A stretch of 53,439 bases of DNA from Gammaproteobacteria bacterium (GTDB lineage Bacteria > Pseudomonadota > Gammaproteobacteria > Pseudomonadales > Azotimanducaceae): contig PBRC01000062.1 in assembly GCA_002725285.1 (NCBI GenBank), positions 1 to 53,439 on the forward strand, read 5' to 3'. Of this stretch, positions 1 to 8,697 are shown in pieces (position 1 is the first letter of the stretch; each line of letters begins with the position of its first letter). The position numbers were made by a program, and so were the translations under genes. A model generated the notes under the pieces. The model made no database searches and was not told the origin of the DNA. It worked only from the letters and a program-made list of their open reading frames with translations.

Positions 1-361
1 TTGCCATGTAGTAACCGATTGATTTTATTGACTAACAATTTGCCCCTATAGTCTCGGCCGCACAAATTCGGTACTTTACGGACAAGAACTAGTTAGTTGA
101 CTCTTTCAAGCAAAACTGAAAATTCGGATTCGCTTTCAAATTGGCAAGCCAGTGACGCGGATGGCGTGGTTCCTTACTGCCGTCAGCTGAAGGCGTACCA
201 CATCTAATGATCCTGCCGCCTATCAACTCAGCATACCATCTTAATCCTGGTTGCAGGCCAGAAACTCTGCAGGCTGTGTGACGTCAGCCCATATGGTACC
301 ACCTGGCCCTTCTTGCCAAGAGACACTGCTGCTAATTTAAACTGAAGCAGAGGAGTTTCAA
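1..361. other. Gene-free left edge of the window
   Basis: No open frame here resembles a known protein on either strand, and all frames carry frequent stops. The stretch lies directly upstream of an IS3-type orfA remnant and may be decayed sequence or part of the element's left end. No terminal inverted repeat could be picked out by eye, because the matching right end is missing. Confidence 0.4.
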
Positions 362-691
362 ATGAGCATGTCAAACACAGAAAAACACCTTAAGGATATT
401 GGGCGCAAGACCCGTCGTAAGTTTTCATCAGAAGAGAAAATCAGAATAGTACTGGATGGATTGCGCGGCGAGTATTCAATCGCTGAGCTATGCCGCAAAG
501 AAGGTATTAACAACAATCTCTATTATCGCTGGAGCAAAGATTTCCTGGAAGCCGGAAAGAAACGACTGGCTGGTGATACGGTTCGTGAAGCCAACACAGA
601 TGAAGTGGTTGATCTCAAGAAAGAAAACTCTGATCTCAAGCAAGCGGTGGCTGAACGGTATCTACGCCATGACTGGCTTAAAAAAGTCTGA
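362..691 (+). CDS. IS3-family transposase OrfA, orfB missing (element remnant)
   Basis: This 109-residue protein has the IS3/IS911 OrfA layout. A basic helix-turn-helix at about residues 18-65 (KFSSEEKIRIVLDGLRG, then the AELCRKEGINNNLYYRWSKD recognition part) precedes a short leucine-zipper-like stretch near residues 84-97. AGAGGAG lies just before the ATG. In an intact IS3 element, OrfB with its DDE integrase core follows by a -1 frameshift. Here bases 692-937 contain no integrase motif: one frame continues about 20 codons with LKKSDWAG and stops, and the rest is short frames. The gene is therefore probably an orphan OrfA left after deletion of orfB, and the element should be immobile unless helped in trans. 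OrfA identity is secure from the HTH; the family subgroup is not. Confidence 0.8.
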   Translation: MSMSNTEKHLKDIGRKTRRKFSSEEKIRIVLDGLRGEYSIAELCRKEGINNNLYYRWSKDFLEAGKKRLAGDTVREANTDEVVDLKKENSDLKQAVAERYLRHDWLKKV

Positions 692-937
692 CTGGGCAGG
701 GTGTGATTACGGTCGAAGACTGGTGCGCAGCGCATCTGAAGTCTGAGTTTTATCAGACGGTCTGCAAACTCGCTAAAAGCAGTAATTGTAGTCTTTCTGA
801 TTTTACAATGAATGTGGTTTGAGGAACTGAAAGTTGATATCCAGATCAGAACTGCGGAAAAACCACAGCTAAATCGAACTACGAAGCAGCTAAAAGGTTT
901 ATGATGGCTCCATCCATTGAGTATAAGGCAGTGAATT

Positions 938-1930
938 TTGAGAGCATGGCAAGTAAACAGTTTCGGTGAGCCAGCAGATGTGTTGACGTTCAATGACAAC
1001 GCGGCATTATTTGAAACTGATCCAGATCAGGTAAAAATAAAAGTTGAGGCTGCCGGTCTTGGCTTACCTGACGTTTTTTCGTGCCAAAACAGCTATCCCC
1101 TCACACCACCCTTGCCTTTCGTTCCATCGCAGGAAGCGGCCGGGACCATTGTTGAAGTAGGAGAGAACGTCGATACAAATCTAATCGACCAACGTGTACT
1201 CGGTCCTACACTCTTTCAGGAGCAAAGAGGTGGTCTGGCTGAATTCTGCCTGATGTCGGCACAGGCGATATATGAGATCCCCGACGGCATGAGCAGTGAG
1301 GAGGCGGCAGGATTCTATATTCCTTATCAGACCGCCTGGGTTGGTTTGATTCATCGCGGGAAAATTACCGCAGATGATACTGTTTTAATTCTAGGTGCTT
1401 CTGGCAGTTCTGGCTGTGCTGCTGTACAGCTGGCAAAGGCGGTGGGGGCACGCGTCATAGCAGTCGCTGGCGGCCCTGAAAAGAGTCGTTTCTGCCTGGA
1501 GATTGGTGCTGACGAGGTGATTGACCATCACAGCGGCGATATTACGGGTTCAGCACGAGAACTTACTAAAGGGCGAGGCGTCGATGTAATTTTTGATCCT
1601 GTCGGTGGCAAGCCAGGTAGAGCCGCATTCAAGGCCATCGCATTTGAAGGTCGATTTGTAGTGATCGGCTTTGCCAGTGGTGAATGGGCCCGAGTAAATA
1701 TATCAGAGACTTTACTGACTAATGTTTCCCTGGTCGGCGCAATGCCTTCCGGGTTTAGCTCTGAATTCTATATAGATGCCCACCATGATCTAATGGAACA
1801 TTGGAATGATGGCAAGCTAAAAGTTGTGGGTAATCAGGTTTTCAAATTCGAAGACGGATTAAAAGCGATCCAGCATATCGCCTCAGGAAAGGTTGAAGGT
1901 AAGGTAGTCGTTAGCGTTTCAGGCGACTAA
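938..1930 (+). CDS. Zinc-independent NADPH:quinone oxidoreductase-like MDR protein
   Basis: The 330-residue protein belongs to the medium-chain dehydrogenase/reductase superfamily, quinone-oxidoreductase branch. The N-terminal GroES-like domain begins MRAWQVNSFGEP, and a Rossmann domain follows with the nucleotide loop GASGSSGCAAVQLAKA. The catalytic and structural zinc ligands of alcohol dehydrogenases are absent, as expected for this branch, which reduces quinones or enoyl compounds with NADPH in the cytoplasm. The start is a TTG, chosen because MRAWQV is the usual family start and AAGG lies about 9 bases upstream. It follows the IS remnant and is convergent with the NTF2-like gene; no operon partner is evident. 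The substrate cannot be told from sequence. Confidence 0.85.
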   Translation: MRAWQVNSFGEPADVLTFNDNAALFETDPDQVKIKVEAAGLGLPDVFSCQNSYPLTPPLPFVPSQEAAGTIVEVGENVDTNLIDQRVLGPTLFQEQRGGLAEFCLMSAQAIYEIPDGMSSEEAAGFYIPYQTAWVGLIHRGKITADDTVLILGASGSSGCAAVQLAKAVGARVIAVAGGPEKSRFCLEIGADEVIDHHSGDITGSARELTKGRGVDVIFDPVGGKPGRAAFKAIAFEGRFVVIGFASGEWARVNISETLLTNVSLVGAMPSGFSSEFYIDAHHDLMEHWNDGKLKVVGNQVFKFEDGLKAIQHIASGKVEGKVVVSVSGD

Positions 1931-1967
1931 CAGTCAGCCCCTGGCATTAGCATGCGGTTCATTCGAA

Positions 1968-2348
1968 TTAACCGCCAGCAAAAACGTCTTTTGCGAACGC
2001 TGTGTCTGCATATTCATTTATTTCGTGAACTAAACCGTCAACAACCTTATACACCTGACAGTAGGTATTGTTATATGGTTTGCCACTTTTGGTCATTCTG
2101 TCTTTCGCGTAGGACTCAACTACGACGTAATCACCTTCTGCAATAATATTTGTAATAACAGAGCTACCCATGCTCTCCATCAGCTTTTCGGTCGGCGCGA
2201 GCAGCTTTGCATATATGTCCTGCTTACCTCGATAGGTACCGAAACCCGGGATTACCCAGACAGCGTCTTCATCTAAAAATTCCATAACATCAAGGCCTCT
2301 GGCCAGCACTTTTTTAATAAGTTTTTTATTTTCTTCGATGGACATCAT
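1968..2348 (-). CDS. SnoaL/NTF2-like small protein
   Basis: This 126-residue cytoplasmic protein has the cone-shaped NTF2/SnoaL pattern: an N-terminal helix (ENKKLIKKVLARG), a strand with DEDAVWVIPGFGTYRGKQDI, and paired strands ending in VYKVVDGLVHEINEYAD. Ketosteroid-isomerase-related members of this size act as isomerases, hydrolases or ligand carriers, so the function is open. AGGGAG precedes two consecutive ATG codons; the first is used here. The gene is convergent with the MDR oxidoreductase and diverges from the glycyl-radical activase. A second NTF2-like gene (41743-42171) and a broken one (18572-19093) occur in the window. Confidence 0.8.
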   Translation of the reverse strand: MMSIEENKKLIKKVLARGLDVMEFLDEDAVWVIPGFGTYRGKQDIYAKLLAPTEKLMESMGSSVITNIIAEGDYVVVESYAKDRMTKSGKPYNNTYCQVYKVVDGLVHEINEYADTAFAKDVFAGG

Positions 2349-2522
2349 CTACTCCCTGGTCATTGATTTGTGTTTGATATGGATATTAGTATCACACGAG
2401 GATGAGGCCAAGCGATAAGTGTCGAGAATGAATAACCAATCTGAAGCAGAGTAACCAGTTAATCATCTACTGGCTTAAAGAAATACCCAGAGGCGAAGAT
2501 GATTCTCTGTATACAAGAGTGT

Positions 2523-2536
2523 TTGATCCGGGTCAA
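2523..2536. promoter_or_regulatory. FNR/Anr/Dnr-type box
   Basis: The sequence TTGAT-CCGG-GTCAA matches the FNR/CRP-family consensus TTGAY-N4-RTCAA in every defined position. It is centred about 100 bp before the TTG start of the glycyl-radical activase and may drive it under low oxygen or NO. Which family member binds is not known from sequence. Confidence 0.65.
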
Positions 2537-2629
2537 TAATCCGGACATCAGTCCCGGATGGCTAAATTTTACCGGGACCTTTCACTGACTTAAATGCTAT
2601 GGTTTTTTAAACGAAGGAGAATCTGATCA

Positions 2630-3541
2630 TTGGAGCAATTGCAGGGCATTATCTGTAACCTTGAGCGCTTTGCGACTCACGACGGACCCGGCATTCGGAC
2701 AACCGTATTTACCAAGGGCTGCCCGTTAAACTGTGTTTGGTGTTCATCACCGCACACAAGAAATCAATCACCGGAAATCCTCTACAGCGAGAATCGCTGT
2801 GGAAGGTCTGGTGCCTGCGCAAAAACCTGTCCGGAAGACGCCCTGAAACTGTCCGATGAGGGTTTACAAATTGACAGAGATCTCTGCACTACCTGCGGTG
2901 ACTGTATTGAGGTGTGCACCAGCAGAGCATTAGAAATAACCGGTGAATCAATGACAGTTGAAGAACTCTTCAGGGAAGTCGATAAGGACAGTTCCTTTTA
3001 CCGACGATCCAGCGGTGGCGTGACAGTCAGTGGCGGCGAACTTACGATGCAATCAGAGTTTGTGATCGCTTTTTTTAAGAAGTGCAAGGAACAGTACATT
3101 CATACTGCCATCGAAACATGCGGATTATCACCATGGTCCCGTCTATCTGAAGTTCTACAATATGTTGATCTTACCTACTTTGATATCAAACACATGGACG
3201 ACAAGGCACATCGTAAAATTACCGGTGCGTCCAACAGAGAAATCCTCTCTAATGCAAAACGAGTCGCAGAAACTCATGAAATGGTCATCCGCGTTCCTGT
3301 GGTCCCTGGCCATAATGATTCTGAAGAGAATATCGTCGCCACCAGTCGATTCGCCGCAGGGCTTGGTAAAGGTTTTCAGGGAATCGAGTTATTACCTTAC
3401 CACCGCCTCGGCACCACTCGCTACTCACAGCTGGATATGACTTACGAGCTGGATGGATTGGAGTCTCCTGATGATGACCATATGAAATGGCTTAAGGATC
3501 TCGTCATGCTCGAGGGAATCCCGGTTGATATTGTTGCCTGA
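2630..3541 (+). CDS. Glycyl-radical enzyme activating protein (PflA-type radical SAM)
   Basis: This 303-residue radical SAM protein carries the cluster motif C31-x3-C35-x2-C38 after RTTVFTKG, followed by a ferredoxin-like insert and the SGGE motif (TVSGGELTMQ) that contacts AdoMet. Such proteins install a glycyl radical on partners such as pyruvate formate-lyase, diol dehydratases or choline lyase. In the insert, the second motif is C86-x2-C89-x2-C92-x3-C96, but the first reads C57-x5-C63-x3-C67 with serine at the place of the usual second cysteine. The TTG start is supported by GAAGGAGA about 10 bases upstream. No glycyl-radical enzyme is encoded in the window, so the target is unknown. An FNR-type box upstream fits an oxygen-sensitive enzyme. 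Confidence 0.88.
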   Translation: MEQLQGIICNLERFATHDGPGIRTTVFTKGCPLNCVWCSSPHTRNQSPEILYSENRCGRSGACAKTCPEDALKLSDEGLQIDRDLCTTCGDCIEVCTSRALEITGESMTVEELFREVDKDSSFYRRSSGGVTVSGGELTMQSEFVIAFFKKCKEQYIHTAIETCGLSPWSRLSEVLQYVDLTYFDIKHMDDKAHRKITGASNREILSNAKRVAETHEMVIRVPVVPGHNDSEENIVATSRFAAGLGKGFQGIELLPYHRLGTTRYSQLDMTYELDGLESPDDDHMKWLKDLVMLEGIPVDIVA

Positions 3542-3843
3542 CTGTTTCGCTCTCCTTCATCTGCTCTTTGCTTTTAGATAGTTTCGTCAGGTAATCCTCT
3601 TAAGTGTCTCTTTCGCTAGTAGTGCCAGCGCTTCCCTGTGCTCCACTCGTTCAGACAGTTTCGCGGCTCCGGCTCCCGCCTTAGTACGCTGCAGAACTAC
3701 GCGAAAAGAGAAGCATGGGCTCCACACTCGCGATTCTGTCAAGATAGGGCAGTTCGCCGCTGGTTGTTCTCTATGTAAGTGCCATTCGGGTCAGGTCCGA
3801 ATCAACTGATATTCCTGATTCGAACCCAATCCGCAAAGGACAA
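3542..3843. other. Intergenic stretch with a possible decayed ORF
   Basis: No recognisable gene lies here. On the minus strand a stop-free run of about 65 codons ends near 3597 (it includes SPCFSFRVVLQRT and AKLSERVEHREALALLAKE), with an in-frame GTG near its middle. It has no good ribosome site and matches no family I know, so it may be a remnant or chance. Confidence 0.35.
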
Positions 3844-4815
3844 TTAGCCTTCCTGTATCAGACCATACTTCACGTACGTGGGTCTGATTCGATCTGATAG
3901 CAGACCAATCTTGCCAAGGTTGGGGACCATGTATTCATGAACTGTTGATCGCTGCTTTGATCCTCCCTGCAACAATGCCATATCTGCCTGTTCAATCTGG
4001 GGTCCAAGAACATCCTTAAGGTCTGCCGGATCAATTCCAGCGTCAGTAAAGGGCTTAGACTGATCGATACCATCTTCATCACCCTGACCCAGCAACATGC
4101 CGATCGCGGCGAGACCAAAATCTTCCAAAGCAGCCCTGTCCTCTTCAGACATCGTGGGAATCTCTTTCGCCAGAGAAATGATACCAAAATTGACGTGCCT
4201 GGCCTCATCCTGCGCGGTGAGTCTAACGATACTGGCGAGGAGCGGATCCTCTGCCTGAATCATCATGTTATAGAATGTTCCCATGGCTAGACTTTCAACC
4301 AATATATTCATCCCAACGCTCTTGGCCTGCCAGGTATCAGCTGCAAGGATGGCATCAAGTACTTTTTTCAGAGCCGGTGCAACCGGGTACTTACCATCCA
4401 GCTTATTGAGATAACGGTCAAAGACTTCGACATGCCGTGCCTCGTCCATTACCTGAGTCGCCGCGTAGAGTTTGCCTTCAATCGTCGGGACACTGTCTAC
4501 CAGTTGACCACAGCACAGAAGCGCGCCCTGCTCGCCATGCAAGAACTGTGATAGCGTCCATCCTGCCATATTGGCCAACAGATCACTTTGTGTCGACTTG
4601 CTGAGTTTCCCAAAAAACTCGGTCTGGGCGATGCCTGTCTCCGCTCGGCTGAAAACATCACTGTCCTCTCTCATGCTCTGGTCCCAGTCTATGTCAACAG
4701 AAACGTTCCATTGATCACGCTTGGCCAGTTCATAAAGATTATCGAGTTCCGGGGTGTCAGACTCGTAGTCAAATTTCCAGGTTGTTGGACATTTTGTTTC
4801 AATTTGTAAATTCAT
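3844..4815 (-). CDS. Four-helix-bundle diiron (ferritin-like/RNR-R2-like) protein
   Basis: The 323-residue protein shows a carboxylate-bridged diiron pattern: E95 (LHGEQGAL), then E125/H128 (DEARH), E174 (LVESLAMG) and E204/H207 (a second DEARH). This matches the E, ExxH, E, ExxH arrangement of ferritin-like oxidases and R2-like proteins. The radical-bearing tyrosine cannot be assigned by eye, so a true ribonucleotide reductase role is unlikely; there is no nrdA nearby. Oxygenases of this fold act on amines, fatty acids or aromatics in the cytoplasm. AAGAGA sits upstream of the ATG. An exact FNR-type box lies about 125 bp upstream of the start, unexpected for an O2-using enzyme. The upstream gene is an alcohol dehydrogenase on the same strand. 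Confidence 0.75.
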   Translation of the reverse strand: MNLQIETKCPTTWKFDYESDTPELDNLYELAKRDQWNVSVDIDWDQSMREDSDVFSRAETGIAQTEFFGKLSKSTQSDLLANMAGWTLSQFLHGEQGALLCCGQLVDSVPTIEGKLYAATQVMDEARHVEVFDRYLNKLDGKYPVAPALKKVLDAILAADTWQAKSVGMNILVESLAMGTFYNMMIQAEDPLLASIVRLTAQDEARHVNFGIISLAKEIPTMSEEDRAALEDFGLAAIGMLLGQGDEDGIDQSKPFTDAGIDPADLKDVLGPQIEQADMALLQGGSKQRSTVHEYMVPNLGKIGLLSDRIRPTYVKYGLIQEG

Positions 4816-4932
4816 ACATTTCTCTTAAGTAAAGGGATACCAAATTCGGTCAAACAAAGTAGCATTTACGGGCGAAAATAGTGATCGCAATAGACTCTGC
4901 CCGGCGGAAAAAGGTAAAAATAAGCGGGTGTT

Positions 4933-4946
4933 TTGATCCAGATCAA
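4933..4946. promoter_or_regulatory. Perfect FNR/Anr/Dnr-type box
   Basis: TTGAT-CCAG-ATCAA is an exact palindromic FNR box, flanked by T and A to give TTTGAT...ATCAAA. It is centred about 125 bp upstream of the diiron protein ATG, in the gap after the alcohol dehydrogenase, so it most likely serves the diiron gene. Confidence 0.75.
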
Positions 4947-5020
4947 ATTCTTATCAGAGACAATAAGCGGACAGCTTCAGTTCTCAAATCTATTATACGT
5001 AGCGCCTGCTCTTTATATCC

Positions 5021-6007
5021 CTACGCGCTCAACAACACGGCAATGTTCTCACCGCTATACACCGAATCGATCGCTCTCTGGCAATCATCAAAAGATGTGG
5101 TTTCGGTAATCAATGGCGTTGGATCGACCTGTTTCCGGCTAATCATATGGAGCGAATCGACCATGCTGCCACCGAGGATTCCGATGATCTTCAGCTGTTT
5201 TACGGTCCACAACATCGGGTTGACTTCCATTGGAGAAACGAATCCGGCGAGTACAATCCGCCCACCGCGTTTGACCATCTGGGCTGACTGATTCAACACC
5301 ATCCCGTCTCGGACACAGATGAGAACCGAGTCTGGACCACCGTTGGTCAATTTCACAACTTCCGATGTCACATCTGCCTGTTTTGGATTAAGTGCGACAT
5401 CAACCCCGACCTGCAACGCTTTCTGTAGGCGTGATTCAACCATATCAACGATGATAACCGGTGAAGCACCTGCGACCCTGGCAGACATCGCAGCCAGAAG
5501 ACCAATTTTCCCTGCACCAAATACCACCGCGGACTGCCCTGGTTTTACGCCAGCACTTGCGGCAGCACCATTACCCGTGCACAAGGGCTCAACAAACACC
5601 GCTTCTTCATCACTGACATGATCAGGCACCTTCTGCACACCCGATGGCGTGGAAAGAAAATACTCAGCCATACACCTGTAATTTTCATATCCGGGATTTG
5701 GGGATCCGATTCCAGCCGGATCGGGATTGCCCAGAGGCACTGCCCTGTCTCCCACTGACCAGCCTTCTGCACCATCACCCACTTCGACTACTTCGGCAAT
5801 GAACTCGTGACCTGGGATAGAACCTGGCCGAATATACCCAAAACCCTGGTCGATGTTGTTAAAGGAACCATCCAGGTACTCAAGATCGCTGCCGCAGATA
5901 CAGGCGTAGATTGTCTTAAGCAGAAGCCAGCCTGGTTCCACCTCCGGTACCGGAATTTCCTTGCAGGTGAGTACACGCTTTTCTCCGGTTGCCACACAGG
6001 CTTTCAT
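5021..6007 (-). CDS. Zinc-dependent alcohol/polyol dehydrogenase
   Basis: This 328-residue MDR enzyme has catalytic-zinc ligands C38 (CICGSD), H67/E68 (PGHE) and a VEPLCTG motif, followed by a Rossmann fold with GAGKIGLLAA. The structural-zinc loop lacks the usual four cysteines; only one cysteine is seen in that stretch. It should oxidise an alcohol or threonine-like substrate with NAD(P)+. The ATG at 6007 is preferred over an upstream in-frame TTG because GGGATAGG lies just before it and the family begins MKA. The gene follows the ThDP enzyme by about 25 bp on the same strand, so the pair probably forms an operon, with the lyase or decarboxylase making a carbonyl the dehydrogenase could reduce (inference). 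Confidence 0.85.
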   Translation of the reverse strand: MKACVATGEKRVLTCKEIPVPEVEPGWLLLKTIYACICGSDLEYLDGSFNNIDQGFGYIRPGSIPGHEFIAEVVEVGDGAEGWSVGDRAVPLGNPDPAGIGSPNPGYENYRCMAEYFLSTPSGVQKVPDHVSDEEAVFVEPLCTGNGAAASAGVKPGQSAVVFGAGKIGLLAAMSARVAGASPVIIVDMVESRLQKALQVGVDVALNPKQADVTSEVVKLTNGGPDSVLICVRDGMVLNQSAQMVKRGGRIVLAGFVSPMEVNPMLWTVKQLKIIGILGGSMVDSLHMISRKQVDPTPLITETTSFDDCQRAIDSVYSGENIAVLLSA

Positions 6008-6031
6008 CAACCTATCCCGCTTGAGCAATCA

Positions 6032-7717
6032 CTATGAAGATGGTTTAAGCATGTTGGCATAACCTGCAATGAACCGTGACAGACTCACATCATCCACTTC
6101 GACATTGACAATAGATGGCTTCCCGTTTGCTGCTGCCCGTTTAATTGCTGGCAGGATTTCCTCAGGGTCGGTGACCTTCTCGCCATAGCCACCCCACATC
6201 TCTGCCATTTTTTCGTAACCAACCATATGAGGCAGTTCAACGTTACAATGCCCTTCTTTTTCATACTCATGGGGACGGGCATATCTTTCAGCTATGGCGA
6301 TCATTCCCCAACTTGAATTGTTGGAGATAACACAGACAAGAGGAATGCCCAATCGCGCCGCCGTCTCCAATTCCATCGAATAGAATCCGAAACTGCCATC
6401 GCCCGTATACAAGAGAACCGGTTTTCTATTCGCCGCCCAGGTACCGACTGCAACTGCCGGACCTGCACCAATTGTGCCGTTGGGACCTATCGACTGGGAC
6501 TGGATCTGACCGGGCCTGTAAGCCGTGGTTGCGTCGATCATCCATACCAGTGCCTCCCCACCATCGACGACGACATTCCAGTCCTGACCCTCCTGTTCAA
6601 CAAACCTGGCAACCTCCCCGGCACATCTGGCCGGATGAGCGGGTGTCTTTGTTTCGCTATATTCCACGGGCAATCCTGCGCTCCCTCCGGGTCTGGGTGC
6701 GCCCGTCCAGGGATTATCCGCTTTCGGATTACGTTTTTCTTTGACCGCATTTAGAACCTGCCTGGCTACGGGTCCGGCACCGCCAACAATACCGAGGTCG
6801 GCACGGACATTGAAACCTATTTGCCTGGAATCTGTGTGGACCTGAATGATCTTTGTATCGGGTGGAATGTGTGCGCCAGAGCCTATTCTGAAATCAAATT
6901 TACAGCCCAGTGAGATGACGACATCAGCACCGCCAATCGCATTGGTATTCAACAGCGTGTTCTCACCCTCATTTCCGAACATTCCGCGACAGGCGATACC
7001 AGTAACCCCAACTGGCATTTTCAGATAATCAGACAACTCGGCGACGGCTTCCGCATCAAGTCCCATTGTTGCCCTGGCACCATCATCAATTATCATCGCC
7101 GGTCGTTCAGCTCCTGCCAGAAGATCTGCGGCTGCCTCGATCAGATCCCCATCACCGCTTGGAATTGAATGTGCCCGATAGCCTTCCGGAAAGATAACCT
7201 TCTCATCATCAACTTTGGCCCCGACCAGGTTGGTTGGTACCTCCAGATAGACCGGACCAGGACTTGAATCCTGTGCATAACGGGCTGCCATGGAGACATA
7301 TTCCGGGATGCGGTACGTGCTGGTGATTTTTCGAGCCCATTTGGAACATGACTCCATCAGGTTCAAGGTCGACATGTCCTGAAGATCTCCCGCATCACGC
7401 TTGTTCATTGCGACAGCGCCACCTATGTGCAGTACCGGGATGCATCCTGCTTCCGCATCCATCATGCCAGCCGGTGTATTCCCAACACCCGGTCCGGCGG
7501 TTGTGACCACAGCTGCCATTTTTCCCGAAGCCCGCGTGTAAGCGATTGCTGCAAACATGGCAGCACACTCATGATGCATGTCGATAATCTCGATTCCAGC
7601 GTTCCTCATCCCATAGAAAATCGGCATGACGTGTCCACCGCACAAAACAAATGCTTTCTCAATACCTTCATTTGCTAAGGCTCGACCAAAAAGTTCTCCA
7701 CCATCAACCATTGCCAC
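6032..7717 (-). CDS. ThDP-dependent acetolactate synthase-like enzyme
   Basis: The protein (about 561 residues) has the three-domain thiamine-diphosphate fold. The N-terminal Pyr domain carries the catalytic glutamate in MHHECAAMFAAIAY, the middle domain has GNEGENTLLNTNAIGGADVV, and the C-terminal PP domain has the ThDP motif TGDGSFGFYSMELETAARL with NNSSWGM. The family includes acetolactate synthase, benzoylformate decarboxylase, oxalyl-CoA decarboxylase and 2-hydroxyacyl-CoA lyase. No regulatory small subunit lies nearby, so a biosynthetic AHAS role is unlikely. GAGGGGA lies 6 bases before the GTG at 7717; ATG at 7711 is an alternative, and the longer TTG-started reading (7741) would include the ribosome site. 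It is co-directional with the alcohol dehydrogenase. Confidence 0.85.
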   Translation of the reverse strand: MAMVDGGELFGRALANEGIEKAFVLCGGHVMPIFYGMRNAGIEIIDMHHECAAMFAAIAYTRASGKMAAVVTTAGPGVGNTPAGMMDAEAGCIPVLHIGGAVAMNKRDAGDLQDMSTLNLMESCSKWARKITSTYRIPEYVSMAARYAQDSSPGPVYLEVPTNLVGAKVDDEKVIFPEGYRAHSIPSGDGDLIEAAADLLAGAERPAMIIDDGARATMGLDAEAVAELSDYLKMPVGVTGIACRGMFGNEGENTLLNTNAIGGADVVISLGCKFDFRIGSGAHIPPDTKIIQVHTDSRQIGFNVRADLGIVGGAGPVARQVLNAVKEKRNPKADNPWTGAPRPGGSAGLPVEYSETKTPAHPARCAGEVARFVEQEGQDWNVVVDGGEALVWMIDATTAYRPGQIQSQSIGPNGTIGAGPAVAVGTWAANRKPVLLYTGDGSFGFYSMELETAARLGIPLVCVISNNSSWGMIAIAERYARPHEYEKEGHCNVELPHMVGYEKMAEMWGGYGEKVTDPEEILPAIKRAAANGKPSIVNVEVDDVSLSRFIAGYANMLKPSS

Positions 7718-7907
7718 TGTAGTTCCCCTCGATTTTGACAAAAAAAATTAATTTCGCGCGACGCAACGTCTGTTGAAACGAAGTGGCACGGTAATCAGAA
7801 CAAAAATTATAGCATGGCCAGTACAGGCTTGATCTGATATGGATAAACGTTTGCAGTGAGTTCATCCGTGCTGATGCACCCGAACTATCTGTACTCCAGA
7901 TCTTTAC

Positions 7908-8168
7908 ATGGGCGAATACAGAGTTATCGTGATACTTTGTGCGGATCAATCCAGGGAAGACCGATACATCAAAATGTTGGGCTGCGATTATGAAGATGGA
8001 CAGCAACATCGTCGCCAGGGATTAATCACTTTCCCGGCAATTAACACCGACGAAATTGCTGGCATCGAGGTTGAAACAGATCAGCCAGGCATGAGAAAAC
8101 GGTACTTTATGTGGGATCTGCCGATCCCCACTTTTACTCCTGAACCCGAGGACAAGGCTGATGTCTAG
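7908..8168 (+). CDS. Small uncharacterised protein upstream of TlpA
   Basis: An 86-residue acidic protein begins MGEYRVIVILCADQSRED and contains a proline-rich tail (DLPIPTFTPEPEDK). It shows no signal peptide, membrane segment or recognised motif. An in-frame stop shortly upstream makes the ATG the natural start, although no good Shine-Dalgarno is seen. Its stop overlaps the ATG of the TlpA-like gene by 8 bases, which suggests translational coupling and is the main reason to accept it as a gene. Confidence 0.5.
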   Translation: MGEYRVIVILCADQSREDRYIKMLGCDYEDGQQHRRQGLITFPAINTDEIAGIEVETDQPGMRKRYFMWDLPIPTFTPEPEDKADV

Positions 8169-8697
8169 CAACCGAATCGCAACTATTTCCCTGCCAATCT
8201 GGCTATCGCTATTGATGGTTGCCGGATGCAGTGAGGAAGTAACAAGTATTGACACTGATCTTCCATCAGAAGTAGCGCCCGATTTTAATCTGACTCTGTT
8301 GGAAGGCGGCAACTTCAAGCTGAGTAACCACAAGGGTAAGCCGGTTGTGGTCAATTTCTTTGCCTCCTGGTGCGCTCCCTGCAGTACTGAAAGTCCGGTA
8401 CTCAACAAGGTCTATCGGAACTATCAGAGTCAGGGTGTCGTGTTTGTTGGTGTGGCGGTTAACGATACTGAGTCCGAGGCACTTAAATTTATTGAAGATA
8501 ACGGACTCACTTTTCCTGCAGGGCTCGATGCCACTGGCGAAATCAAGGATGCCTTCGGCGTCTATGGTATGCCTACCACCTATTTCATCGACGCTGACAG
8601 TCTGATCAGTTATCTTCATCCTGGCATAGTCACTGACAGATTGATGCACCATGAAATCGACAGAATGCTGACTGCCGGAGCAGCCCGTGGAATCTGA
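8161..8697 (+). CDS. TlpA/ResA-like thiol-disulfide lipoprotein
   Basis: The 178-residue protein has a lipoprotein signal with a VAGC lipobox (C23) and a thioredoxin-fold AhpC/TSA domain with the redox motif C71-A-P-C74 after NFFASW. The cis-proline loop is GMPTTYFID. TlpA/ResA proteins reduce periplasmic disulfides, for example in apocytochrome c or CuA-site assembly, which suits the c-type cytochromes and SCO1 encoded elsewhere in this window. The start overlaps the preceding small gene, implying co-translation. AOR begins 325 bp downstream on the same strand. Confidence 0.88.
   Translation: MSSNRIATISLPIWLSLLMVAGCSEEVTSIDTDLPSEVAPDFNLTLLEGGNFKLSNHKGKPVVVNFFASWCAPCSTESPVLNKVYRNYQSQGVVFVGVAVNDTESEALKFIEDNGLTFPAGLDATGEIKDAFGVYGMPTTYFIDADSLISYLHPGIVTDRLMHHEIDRMLTAGAARGI

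Noticed and set aside
3817-3827. T-loop-like GATTCGAACCC suggesting a tRNA on the minus strand
   Set aside because: The flanking bases cannot form the T stem or an acceptor stem; no tRNA cloverleaf results.
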